Assembly (NCBI RefSeq): GCF_000001735.4 | Contig: NC_003070.9 | Location: 4,092,001 to 4,156,000 of the forward strand | Direction of reading: 5' to 3' | DNA: 64,000 nucleotides | DNA from: Arabidopsis thaliana | Taxonomy: Eukaryota; Streptophyta; Magnoliopsida; Brassicales; Brassicaceae | Shown: positions 34,068-45,626 of the stretch, one piece after another | Numbering within the stretch: the stretch's first letter is position 1 | How the letters are laid out: every line of letters begins with the position of its first letter | Notes under the pieces: generated by a model | What the model was told of the DNA's origin: nothing | Seen by the model: only the letters and a program-made list of their open reading frames with translations | Databases searched by the model: none | Position numbers and translations under genes: made by a program

Positions 34068-36090
34068 ATGACCAGCGTAATCACCTCACGTGCTCGTCAC
34101 GTGGCCGTGATCGGACTAGGAGCCGCCGGCCTCGTGGCGGTTCGAGAGCTTCGTCGTGAAGGTCACACCGTCATCGGTTTCGAGCGTGAGAAACATGTTG
34201 GTGGACTCTGGGTGTACACTGATCGAGTCGATTCAGACTCGGTTAGCGTTGACCCGGATCGAACCATCGTACACTCGAGCATCTACCAGTCCCTCCGCAC
34301 CAATCTACCACGAGAGTGTATGGGTTACAGTGACTTTCCATTCGTTACCCGATCCAGTGACGGCGACCCGAGACGGTACCCCGATCATAGGGAAGTCTTG
34401 ATGTACCTTCAAGATTTCGCCAAAGAGTTCAAGATCGAAGATATGATCCGATTTGAGACAGAGGTTTTGTGTGTGGAGCCGTCGCCGGAGAATAACCGTA
34501 AATGGAGAGTTCAGTTTAAGAGCTCAAATGGTGTCTCCGGCGAAGAAATCTTCGACGCGGTCGTGGTTTGCAATGGTCACTTCACTGAGCCTCGTCTTGC
34601 TCATATTCCTGGTAAGTAATATTTTGGTTACTTAAAAGTGTGATTAATTAATGGTTGATTAGTCTCTTAAGTATCTTGGTTTTAGTGTTTTAGGGATAGA
34701 GTCATGGCCAGGAAAGCAGATCCATAGCCACAATTATCGAATTCCAGATCCATTCAAAGATGAGGTATTTGCAAAATTTATTATCTTCTTCATAATCTTA
34801 GCTCTTAATTATACTAATAGATTCTTTTAAGTTATCTACATTGATTGTTGTTTGACATGTTTTGTAGGTGGTGATAGTTATAGGAAGTCAAGCTAGTGGA
34901 AACGACATTAGTACAGACATAGCAACCATTGCAAAAGAAGTCCATATCTCGTCTAAAATGGTTGCATCCGATTCATATGGCTGTTACGACAACCTACGGA
35001 TTCACCCTACGGTAGTAAAATGAAATATAAAGACAACTAAGAATATGAATATGTTCATTTGATTTCTTAAATGTCTCTTGATATGTTTGTAGATATATCG
35101 CGCCCGCGAGGATGGTTCCGTGGTATTCCGAAACGGGAAAGTGGTTTTTGCTGATGCTATAGTTCATTGCACTGGTTACAAGTATCATTTCCCGTTTCTT
35201 AAAACCAGTGGTTATGTGACTGTCGAGGATAACCGTGTTGGACCTCTCTACAAACATGTTTTCCCACCCGCACTTGCGCCTGGGATCTCCTTTATTGGTT
35301 TACCTTTCATGGTTAGTATTACGACATGTTAGATACATATGGCAGTTTTAAGAGATTAAGAATGTTAGGATAATCTTGAAATACATGGTTAATATTAATT
35401 GGTATATATACATGAAGTAAAAAAAAAAAGAGAATTAGAATGTGCTATTGAATCTCCAATTCGCAAAAATCAAAGATCAAGTTATTATTTCAAAATGCAA
35501 AACTACTTAATCCGGCAACATTATTGAATTTTATGGTGGTATATATTTTTTTTGATATGCCTTGATATTGTAATGTCTGAAATCTCCGGATACTCAAATA
35601 ACGACTTTGATTTTTGTTGTTGGGCTCATTACTTGGTTTGATCTTTGTTCTAATAATCCAGGGGCTCCAGTTCTTTATGTTTGAAATCCAGAGCAAGTGG
35701 GTTGCTTCGGTTTTGTCGGGTCGAGTTAAGCTTCCAGCAGAGGATAAGATGATGGAAGAGGCTGTAGCTTTCTACTCTAAGCTTGAAGATTTAGGGATTC
35801 CTAAGAGATATACACATTTTCTAACCGATCCTCGAGGGAATCCAATGCTCGGGACGTTTAAACCGGAGGATGCAGTTGTGATCTCTCAAAGTGATTACTT
35901 CAACTGGATCGCAAAACAGTGTGGTTGCACGTCCATAGAACGTTGGAGAGAGCGATTATACAATGTCGCCATCAAGAAAGTTTTCTTTGGTGGCGACAGC
36001 TATCGCGATCGATGGGACGATGATCAACTCATCGAAGAAGTGTACCGCGAGTTCGCCAAATTGAAACCGAACCAAGATTGTTCTTCTTAG
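34068..36090 (+). CDS. Flavin monooxygenase, glucosinolate S-oxygenase-like (third of four)
   Basis: Exons 34068-34611, 34694-34764, 34868-35011, 35093-35311 and 35662-36090 join to 468 residues. The FAD motif is GLGAAG instead of GAGAAG, a mild change that keeps the three glycines. WPGKQIHSHNYR and the NADPH motif GSQASG (211-216) are intact. It is closest to the first gene of the cluster: both share QDFAKEFKIE, HFTEPRLAHIPG and a C-terminal insert HFLTDP…ISQSxYFNWIA absent from GS-OX5. The pair probably arose by a later duplication. Recalled locus At1g12160. Confidence 0.92.
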
Positions 36091-36606
36091 TTTATCAATT
36101 CGGGAAGATGATTGAAATGTGACAAGGGAAAGTTAAAATCTGAAAATTGGGAAGTGTAATTGTTAAGTTGTTGAGTGCTGGTGGACTCATTAAGAAAAAG
36201 TTGTAAACATTTGTATGTTTAAACATGATCGATCGATTCAACGATTTAGAGAAATGCCACCTACTTATTAGACCAGCAGTGCATTTGGAATAAGATTTAC
36301 TTGTTCTATCTATCATAGAATTATAGTAGAAGCAATTTCTTATCCAAATGAATACTGCACCTCGAATAAGCCTTTTTTTTACTTCTCATGTCACATAGAA
36401 GTAACTTGTAAAACATTTTATCTTTTTGGTTCAAAGATAATATGCCTCTTTACACATTTTTTTTTTTGAAACATATATTATTAATTTAACCAAAATGTTA
36501 TTGAATGAACATAATTTTAAATGAAATAATATAACTGGTAAGAAAAAAACACACGAAAACAAAAAAAAATATATATTAAAATTCTAGTTATTGAATCTGA
36601 ATTCTC
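36091..36606. other. Convergent spacer, FMO and F-box gene
   Basis: 3' flanks of the plus-strand FMO and the minus-strand F-box gene. No gene seen. Confidence 0.5.
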
Positions 36607-37701
36607 TCAAGGAACTGGGATCAAACTGGGAACATAGGAACAATGATTAATATAATTTTTAGCATCAACACCTACAATTTGAATCTTCGTCAACGCATTG
36701 CCCCTCACAATATAAACGCAAAGCTTGTTATTTTCATCCTCACAACACATGATAAAACTCTTTTGGTAGACATTATCGATGAAGAAACTTGGAGAAGAGT
36801 TACTAGAAATAGCTATTGAAACTGTCATGAACTTTATCCACGCTACAGGCTCCCCATCGTCATTAATCTTGTTTTTTGTCACCCAAATCTCAATATTATT
36901 TGTTTCGGCCATTCTCTTTCTTTTTAACACTGAAAGTCGATCTTTCCTAAAAGTTGAGAGGACTGGAACATGGAAAGAATTATAATTCCACGGTAGAGTG
37001 CAAAAACATTTATATATCTCTTTCGAAAAATCGAAACTTTCGATAAAACACTCATGTGTCTCGCCATTGCTAACAACCCAATATAAATTTCCATTCAAAG
37101 ACACATCACTTAATGGGCGGATCTCTCCTTCTTCAGAAAAGGTATTCATACTCTTCCACCCATTAGTTTCGAACGTGTAGATTTCAACACTTCGGTATAA
37201 TGGATCTTCAATGAGTTTTCGCTTATTATAAATACTTGACCCAATTATCTTGTGACCTTTGTCAGGTCTACCACTATCGTATCCTATGCCACGAAACGTG
37301 AAAGTTTTTTCCTTAGAGTACTCTATCCATTTAGTTTGTCTCAACCACGGGTTCCAAATCGCAGCTTTCTTTCTCCATGACCACGAGTCACAAAACAATA
37401 AGCCGTCACAAGGAGTAAAGTAGGTACGCATAAAATTATTCAAATAAGGAATATCTAAGGGTAGCTCACGCATATCTATCTTTTGATCATCGTTGAGATT
37501 GACGCTTACTGAATACATCTTGGAATCGGTCCATAAGAGGAACTGAGGACGGACACGAACCAAGTGGTTGTTGACGAACGATTTGCTTTTGAAAAGTGTG
37601 TTCCATTGTTTGCAAACGATTTTGAATCGGGTTAGAGATAGAGGCGGAACACGATAGAGTATCTCTTCTACCAATTCCCATGGAAGGATTACATGCATCA
37701 T
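36607..37701 (-). CDS. F-box protein with F-box-associated (FBA type 1) domain
   Basis: Single-exon gene, 364 residues. The N-terminal F-box (LPWELVEEILYRVPPLSLTRFKIVCKQWNTL, residues about 6-36) should bind SKP1-like adaptors to build an SCF ubiquitin ligase. The rest is an FBA_1 domain, with the usual AIWNPWLRQTKWI, GIGYDSGRPDKG and SLNGNLYWV blocks. The substrate is unknown. A second Met at residue 2 could also start the protein. The gene is a close paralogue of the one at 40967-42094 on the same strand, and the two flank the small HSP20-like gene. Recalled locus At1g12170. Confidence 0.92.
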   Translation of the reverse strand: MMHVILPWELVEEILYRVPPLSLTRFKIVCKQWNTLFKSKSFVNNHLVRVRPQFLLWTDSKMYSVSVNLNDDQKIDMRELPLDIPYLNNFMRTYFTPCDGLLFCDSWSWRKKAAIWNPWLRQTKWIEYSKEKTFTFRGIGYDSGRPDKGHKIIGSSIYNKRKLIEDPLYRSVEIYTFETNGWKSMNTFSEEGEIRPLSDVSLNGNLYWVVSNGETHECFIESFDFSKEIYKCFCTLPWNYNSFHVPVLSTFRKDRLSVLKRKRMAETNNIEIWVTKNKINDDGEPVAWIKFMTVSIAISSNSSPSFFIDNVYQKSFIMCCEDENNKLCVYIVRGNALTKIQIVGVDAKNYINHCSYVPSLIPVP

Positions 37702-38364
37702 TTGGTCTTCGGTGTTACCATGAAGCTAACAACATAATGCAATATATAATATTAATAAAAGTTAACTAAGGAAAAAAAAAACAAGAAAAAGGAGAGATTT
37801 TTTTTACTAAAAGAGGAATTAAATAAAATAATCTAAAATCATAATATGAGTTTAAACTTAGATTACATTCCCCAGATATGACATAATATGTCTTACATCT
37901 TTATACAATAGTTGTAGCAGTTAATGTAAAATTGAAATAATCTACTTTAATGTTTTCACATATATATAATATATCTAACTATATATATAAGGCTAAGTTT
38001 TAACGAAATTAAGAAATAAAAAATCTAGCTTAATTTTTGCATATATTTTAGTTTATATTATTTAGCTCCATGTCATAGATTTCATAATATATAGCTTTCA
38101 TAAAGTTAAATACTTTTAATTTACTTAATACATCCAAAACTCATATAAAGGATGATACAAAAGAAAAAAAAAATCATATGTAAGAATTTGACTGGCCGCG
38201 TGTCAAATTTGGGGAGTATAATAGTCATTGGATTTGGGAAAATTACAAAAGAATTAGGATAAGTGAGACGTTCGTCATTGGGCCTATCGAGCTGGCCCAC
38301 TTTAGCCCATATTGTTTTGAGCCTAACTAGTCACGATTAAGTCACAAAAATATCTTCTTCCGGC
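37702..38364. other. Divergent intergenic DNA
   Basis: AT-rich upstream DNA shared by the F-box gene (minus) and the HSP20-like gene (plus). A GGGCC-containing stretch at 38279-38310 (ATTGGGCCTATCG and TGGCCCAC) resembles TGGGCC promoter elements. Confidence 0.45.
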
Positions 38365-38372
38365 TATAAATA
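38365..38372 (+). promoter_or_regulatory. TATA box of the HSP20-like gene
   Basis: TATAAATA, 89 bp before the ATG, in the context CGGCTATAAATAGC. Confidence 0.75.
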
Positions 38373-38453
38373 GCAACTAGATCATCGCCATTAGCATCAA
38401 TCAATCAACTCAGTCTTAAACTCAAAACATTCCAAAGACATCTGAATTCGACA

Positions 38454-38917
38454 ATGAGTGGATCCTCCTCGAGGGAAGCCACCTCCGCCGCCGGTGATGG
38501 TACATTTTCTTTATCAAAATGTTGCTTGTCTCCCTCCTCTTTTAACCCGGAATTAACCTATCTTTGTTTCATTAATTTCTGTTCTTTTTTTCCACAACAA
38601 CAGGAAACTACAAACTGGAGATAAAAGAATACGGTGGAGGTAAAGGACCAGTCCGGTGGTTTTTTAAGGAGGACTCGTGCGTTGCAATGATAGATGTTCC
38701 GGGTTGTTCAGTAGCACCCAGCAGTTACAGCTTGGAGAAAACCCACGTAGGGTTTCAAACAGAAGAAGTAGACCAGAACAACCACTCCCTACCCGTACGC
38801 ACATACATCGGCTTCGTCAAGTTCCCAGCGGTTTACGATTCGAAGCATGCTAAGATTTGGGTTGTCAATGGCGTACTCTGGATCACCGTTACTAAGCACC
38901 AAGGCCGCCAAGGTTAA
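38454..38917 (+). CDS. Small HSP20-like (alpha-crystallin fold) protein
   Basis: Two exons, 38454-38499 and 38604-38917, give 119 residues. After a Ser/Ala-rich N-terminus, the product keeps a diverged alpha-crystallin pattern. VAMIDVPGCS resembles the start of the domain and AKIWVVNGVLWITVTKHQ resembles the final beta strands with the NGVL motif. It lacks the extended C-terminal IxI tail of true small heat-shock proteins. It belongs to the HSP20-like chaperone superfamily, and true chaperone activity is not assured. I see no heat-shock element cluster near the TATA box. Recalled locus At1g12180. Confidence 0.82.
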
Positions 38918-40966
38918 TTAATCAAGAAGAAGACTAAATGATGCTGCTTAATTACGTCGTATTTAAACTAGAATAATAAAAATCTGTTTGGACCATGCAT
39001 GGTCGGTGTTATCAGGGTTTTTCTATAGTCGGTATGTCCAGTCTACCTATTGTTAGGGTTTCATATGGTGTGTCGCTAGCTGTTTCATCCAGCAAGCTTG
39101 TTTATCTTTTATGGTTATTGAAAGTCTTTGCTTGTTTTATAATTATATAATTAATCAAAAATTTAAACCGTAAAGAAAGTCCAAGAATTTCATCCACCGT
39201 CAATTCATTGCTACTTTCTCTCAGCGTCGATCGCTAAATGCTCTAAGTCGTGTGACTTTTGAAAAAAAAACATATACGCTGCGTTTGGAAGTATATATAG
39301 TTCTATTTTTGGAATGGCCGAGTAATGAGTAAGTGGGAGAAATTAAATTCTAAGCTTGCCATTTAAACAGAAAGAATCTTTGACATTTGAAAATTGTGGT
39401 TGAAAACCGCGTTACTAACTTAGAGCTAATGACAAAAGGAAAAAGAAACATTAGGTTGTTAGTCTTTTTACAAATGTATCTGAAAATATTAAGAGTTAAT
39501 TAGATGTTTTAATTAAAAATAAATAAAGGAAAACTACATTGCAATAATTGAATTTCGAAGATATCTATTTGTAGAAGGAGTAAGCAATAAGTTTAATGGG
39601 TTTATAAAGAAAGGAAAATATTCCTTCTACCATGTGTAATGTACCTAACCCGACGTTTGAAAATATGTTGAAAAATGTGGCCGGATAACCAAAAATGTAA
39701 AAGGAAGTTATAGATAAAAAGAGTCAAAGACTATAAGATGATCTCAGATTTAATGGAAATTTAATTTCTCTACAAATTATACAATGTAAAAGTATCTATT
39801 TCAAAGAGGTTAGTTAGAAATACGTGTAAGTGATTCATAAAGTAAAGAAAAACGAACAATCTTTACCCTTTGTTGCCGCAGTGAAAAAAAAGTTGCATAA
39901 AGTAGATTAACTATAAAAGGGTGAAAACTTAAGAGAGATTGCAAGAACTTTAACATTTCTTTCCCAACCTTGAACCTACATTGGGTTCAAATTTTTGACT
40001 CCACCCATGCCCATTAACTACTACACCGAACACTAATACCAGTGGCCCGTCAGATTTTCAGATTATTTAGCTATCAAAGATGATAATACATGTAGTGATT
40101 ACAGCTTGATACACGCAATTTGAATCGATAAATTTCCTCTTGAGTCTTGATGATGATGCTTATGAATAACACCACTTACACATAGTATATTAGTCAACAA
40201 GTTAAACAGTAATTATAAAAAATCTGTTGACTAATATCATCTTATAATTGTTTTGTCAGTTAAATATATGAAAGATGTAAGGTGAAATTTACAAAAACAA
40301 ATATCAAAAAAAAATTACAGATAACAAAAAAGATAAGTGAAATTGTTGTGGTATTATTGCGTGGGATTATGTAGGCCCATTTTATGTGAGTAATTTGGGC
40401 CCACTCCAATATACTCGGCACGTGCCTCTTTCCTCTTCTTTGCCGTACTTTCTTTCGTCAAGCTTGACACGATTTCGTTGACTTTATTTGACTTTTTCCG
40501 CCGTTGACTTTATTTGACTCTGTCATAAATTTATGTAAATCCTCTTATTTGGTGTTGTGTTATATATTGCTGAAACATATTCAGGAGATGTATCTCTTAT
40601 TTTGTGACAAGTAAATTAAATTTTAGTTTTAATCATTTTTTTTGTCTTCAAATATATTTTTTAGTTTTAATCATTTACATTTATGAAATCTTTGAAAATT
40701 ATATCTGGAGGTAATGGACTTAGATATTAAATTAAAATTAAGTCAGATTGCTCATAAATTATAATATATATAACAACACACAAACGAAGCCAAAATATAA
40801 TTTTTATATAATAAAAAATAAACTTTTAACTCTTTCTTCTTCTTATTATTCGGAGGAATTGAGATCAAACTAGGAGCATAGCCACACAGGGACAATGTCT
40901 AAACTCACAAACCACACAAAACAAAATTACATGCAAGCCAATATATCACAGAAAGAATAAGAATTT
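38918..40966. other. Intergenic DNA
   Basis: 2 kb of AT-rich sequence between the HSP20-like gene and the convergent F-box gene. TTGACTTTATTTGACT repeats occur near 40480-40520 (W-box-like TTGAC cores) and one CACGTG near 40420. No coding region. Confidence 0.5.
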
Positions 40967-42094
40967 CTAACTATTGCTTATTTTTTGTCCTGAAGTCTCT
41001 GAAGGAATAGGAATCAAGCTGGGATCATAGAAACAATGACTAAACTCACTAACATGAAAACCTAGTTGAATCTTTTTCCTTGCTTGGTCCTTCACAATAT
41101 AAACGCAAGCCTTTCCATTTTCGTCACTGCAACACATGACGAGTCTCTTTTCGTAGATATCATTGATAAAGTAACTTGGCTTAGAGTCCTTATATATAGG
41201 TATTGAAACTGTCATGAACATCATCCACACCACAGCTTTTACACTCTCATTAATCTTGTTCTTTGTCACCCAAATCTCCATGTTATTTGTTCCTTTAAAT
41301 TTATGTAATACCGAAAGTCGATCTCCCCTAAAAACTGAGAGGACTGGAATATCAGAAGAATCCTTCTTCCTTGGTAGAACGCAAAAGATTTTGAATATCT
41401 CTTTGGAAAAATCGAAACTTTGGATGAGATATTCATCAGTATCATAGCTATTAGTAGTCCAATACAAATTTCCATTCAAAGATACATTATTATTATCTAA
41501 TGAATCTCCTCCTATGGAATTCTCTCCAAGGGAAACATCATCAATACATTTCCACGCATTACTTTCAAACTTGGTGATATAAAATCTTTTAATAAACTTA
41601 GAGGTGTTTCCATTAACACTTAGCCGACTATGACTATGCCCAAATATATGGTAACCTTTTCCGGGTCTACCACTATCATATCCTATGCCACCAAACCGGA
41701 AATGTTCTTCCCCCGATTTAATCAATCTAGTTTGTCTCAACGACGGGTTCCAAACAACAGCTTTATTGCTCCACCATGAGGCACAAAACAATAAGTCATT
41801 GCAAGGAAGAAAGTTTGTAGTCCTATGATCAATTACATAAGGAATATCTAAGGGCAATTCACGCAGCTCTATATTTGGATCATCGTTTAGACTGACATCA
41901 ACCGAATAAACCTTGGAATTGGTCCATAAACGGAATTGAGGACGGACGAGAGCCAAGTGTTTCTTGATGAACGTCTTATCGTTGAGAAGTGTGTTCCATT
42001 CTTTGGAAACAGTTTTGAATCGGGAAAGAGATAGAGATGGAACACGATAGAGTATCTCTTCCATCAATTCCCACGGAAATTTCACACACGCCAT
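40967..42094 (-). CDS. F-box protein with F-box-associated (FBA type 1) domain, second copy
   Basis: Single exon, 375 residues, paralogue of the gene at 36607-37701. The F-box (FPWELMEEILYRVPSLSLSRFKTVSKEWNTL) covers residues about 6-36. The FBA_1 blocks VVWNPSLRQTRLI, GIGYDSGRPGKG and SLNGNLYWT are conserved in the same order. It should act as a substrate receptor of an SCF E3 ligase. The target is unknown. The C-terminal tail differs from the first copy. Recalled locus At1g12190. Confidence 0.92.
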   Translation of the reverse strand: MACVKFPWELMEEILYRVPSLSLSRFKTVSKEWNTLLNDKTFIKKHLALVRPQFRLWTNSKVYSVDVSLNDDPNIELRELPLDIPYVIDHRTTNFLPCNDLLFCASWWSNKAVVWNPSLRQTRLIKSGEEHFRFGGIGYDSGRPGKGYHIFGHSHSRLSVNGNTSKFIKRFYITKFESNAWKCIDDVSLGENSIGGDSLDNNNVSLNGNLYWTTNSYDTDEYLIQSFDFSKEIFKIFCVLPRKKDSSDIPVLSVFRGDRLSVLHKFKGTNNMEIWVTKNKINESVKAVVWMMFMTVSIPIYKDSKPSYFINDIYEKRLVMCCSDENGKACVYIVKDQARKKIQLGFHVSEFSHCFYDPSLIPIPSETSGQKISNS

Positions 42095-45000
42095 TTTGGT
42101 CTTTTGATTTAACTAGCTAGCAACATAATACAATATATAATAAGAGGTGGGAAAACTAAAGTTACAAAAAAATGGAAAATATTATATACAATCTAAAAAT
42201 ATAATATGTATTTAAATCATAACTAATAAACTTGGATAAACTTCTCCAACATATGACATAGCATGTCTTATCTCTTTTATTATATGAGAACATCTTTAGT
42301 AATTAATTGTATTTAAATAAATTCAGAAAGAAATTTACTTTGATTTTCATATAGTCAGATTTCAATAACTTAATATATACTATATTATTAAGTAAGATTT
42401 AACATAATTTTAAACTATATTGTGATATTTTTTAGTTAACTACATGTCATATATTTTCACATAAATATAATATATGATTTCCAATAGATAAAGACTTATC
42501 CATCATACTTTGTCTTTTCCATATTATATCCATCATTATTCTTGTTCATGGTTTTCTCCACGTTATGTTTTTTTGTAGCATTTTCTGTGAACTTGAAATA
42601 AGTAAACAAATTTTGACAACGACTATTATTAAAGAAAAGGTGATAAAAATAATATATTTATGGTATACATAATTATTATTATTTTCATTCTAGAAAAATA
42701 GAAAAAGTTTAGTAACAACACTAAACAAGGAAGAACTTATTATGAGTTAGAAGAAAAGAAAGATATTGTGTAAAAATAATTAGATTTATTTCTTAAAAAT
42801 GCTTAAGGTATTCCTTGTAGACAAACCATACACACATAAAACAAAGACGTCCTCTTTTGCTTTTAATGAGCATCTGATTTTTCGAACATCGACTTCTAGA
42901 ACTGAAAATAGTGACTAACCCCGACTACTCTAAAAATTGAGCAGGCTCTTGGCAAAAGTTCAACTATACGACGTGCATTATCAATCAATAAAGCAAGCAC
43001 TTATCCTCTTTTAAATTTTCTTTAGTAACTTTGTTATAAGTGGCTTCAATAATTCTTCTTTTGTCTCGTCAAAAAGGGCTGCTTTTCAATATTTTCCACA
43101 ACATTTCTAAATATTTTGATTAGATCGTCGAACGGTGCTACTGGCTCACCATTGAACTGCCCAATAGAACATTTGAGAGAACAAATAATATTATATTCAA
43201 GAGATATGCTCTCAATCCTACATTATAATAATTGAGGAGGGACGAATAATCACTTCATCACAGAACTGAGTTCAATCTTCTCATTTACTATAGTTTGGTC
43301 TCTCTCAATGATTCTTCTCGTGTTTCATAATGTACTGCATGCGTTCCAATTCTATAACTAATTAGGGGAGGAAATTGTATTATAAACAAATATGGGGGTT
43401 CATTTTACAGAATAAATAATACGAGGGTGGCTTTGCAAAGACTGTGAAAAATGTTACTAACGAACAAGGACCTCTAATTATGATCCACATCCTCTTTTTC
43501 GATCATGCTATTTTGGTTACTAACGAACAAGGACCTTTAACTATGATCCAAACCTCGAAAATTTTCCACTTCCAAGCTACAATTATGCTAGTTTGGAACC
43601 AGATAATTTGTCTTCTTCACACTGACGCTGCAACTCCCTCTCACATCATCGGCTACAAATTCCTCACTTTAATTGTCGCTTAAATTGCATTTTGGTCTGA
43701 GAAAACGAAATATGTTCGTTTTAAGACATACCAAAAAAAAGTTTTGCACAAAAGAAAAAAAAAAGACATACCAAAAAACAAATTGTTGCATAAACAACTA
43801 CAAAAACACATTAAAATTACAAATTAAGTAGTATATTTTTAAAAATATATATGAAAATATATAAAACATCTAATCTTTAGATTTAAAAAAAAAAAAAAAA
43901 AAGAATATATATGTACAACAATTCGACCATACCTAAGCGAAAACCTAATTGGTAGATTAGTCTTTGTGAAGTTCCAAGAGGTTTGATATAAATATATAAT
44001 CTACGGTTGTAGTGTTTTGTCCAAAAGGCAAAAGTGTCCATAAAGCAAATGAAGAAGATAAAATAGAGACGTCGTTTCCATTTTTCAAACTACTTTGGTA
44101 AAGGGTTTGTTTGCAACTTGATGGATATTTTTCCGATTTGGCGTCCATAATTTTCAAAGAACAATGACGTAGTCATTTCATATTTGCCGTCTCCTCATAG
44201 CTTTTTACTAATTTTATAATATATATACTCAAACAGTAAACTTAATTTTATGTATTTTATTTTTGAACTAAAACCAAATATACATGATCAAACTTAATTT
44301 AAATCGTAAAAGAAAGCTCACTTTCAATATTTTGAGATGTAAGTATATAAAACTTACTATTTATAATCTGAAAACAGACCTTTTAAGTACTACTTATATT
44401 ATATAAATAAACTGATTTCACAAAACTATTCGAATAATATTTTAGTTTACTTTTCAATTACTTTTATATTTTTGCTATAAAGAATATGTTATGGGACATA
44501 AAAATTAAAAATGTCTTATCTTTTCTCTTGATCTCTTCTATTAGGCATATATTACAAAAGAGAGATAACCGATGTGTCTATACATTAAAATGTTCATATA
44601 TTAGCCCTTTCAGAAAGAAAAAAAAAATGTTCCCCCAGATCAAACAATAGTTAGCTAAATCATTGATTGGAAAGGTTTTTAAAAAAAAGAAGCTGTGCAA
44701 ACTTTAGAAACAATTTTTGTTTTCTAAATTTGGGATATTACTCATAGTCTGGGATAAACAAATTGTTGAATATATTTTCTAATTTATAAATAAATATTAT
44801 TCTTGGTAAGAAAATTAGATATTTGTGCATATATATGCAACGATATTAGTTTATATGATGTGAATACTGATAGGAATATTTTATGATGCCAATCTACATA
44901 AATATATTTATTCCTACACATATTATAACAGAAAAAGTTTCTTTTTTGGTATACCATGTTGAATAGTACACATGATCCTGGACACTGTTGGGTGATAGAT

Positions 45001-45490
45001 ACATTGGGCTGCACTTTAAAAGAAGTAACCAGTCTTCTTCAAAAACTAAAAAAGATACATATAAAGGAAAGTTAATTACAATGAATCATTAAAGCTTAAT
45101 TAATGTTAATTCAATCATTTTTCATTAAAAATTGTGGAAGCACATCCACTTGATCAAATGATTTAAAGCTCTATATCATGTTTTTTTTGTAACAAATCCC
45201 ATAAAATGTAATTGCAAAATTTTATCTGAATATCTTCAAATTTGATAATCAGTTTTAGTTCAAATTCTGGTAGATCAGTGATAGATTCTAATTTTTTTAT
45301 GTAACTACAAGTTTTATAGTCACTTTTAGAGTGATACAAAATTCATTAAGTTCTTTATATTCTCTGATAAAAACAACTAAACATGACTCTCAAGCCTGAA
45401 GGTATGCTACCTACTTAATTGAGTTTAATATTCCTACGAGATTACGGAAGAATTGTCCACACTGAAGTGACACGTCATCGTTAGAGTTAC
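42095..45490. other. 3.4-kb divergent intergenic region
   Basis: Mostly AT-rich DNA with no recognisable gene. A direct duplication lies at 43453-43600 (both copies begin GTTACTAACGAACAAGGACC). The short frames that cross it (43444-43683, 43957-44157 minus) show no family resemblance. The region must include the promoters of the F-box gene and of the fourth FMO. Confidence 0.5.
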
Positions 45491-45510
45491 CTTTTTCCTC
45501 GTATATAATA
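45466..45510 (+). promoter_or_regulatory. Core promoter of the fourth FMO: ACGTCA element and TATA box
   Basis: TGACACGTCATC at about 45468 contains an ACGTCA bZIP/TGA core. TATATAATA at 45502-45510 lies 117 bp before the ATG. TGA factors mediate stress and salicylate responses. Use here is an inference. Confidence 0.55.
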
Positions 45511-45626
45511 TACACATCGTTATAATCGAAACACACCATCACCTCAATTCTCTCTTCGTTAACATTACAAATTTACAATCTCTTCATCTTTCTTCATTAG
45601 ATCACAAAACTTCACTATAACCTAAC

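Noticed and set aside
43444..43683. 79-residue frame in the F-box/FMO spacer
   Set aside because: The internal repeat of NEQGPL comes from a DNA duplication, and there is no family resemblance or promoter.
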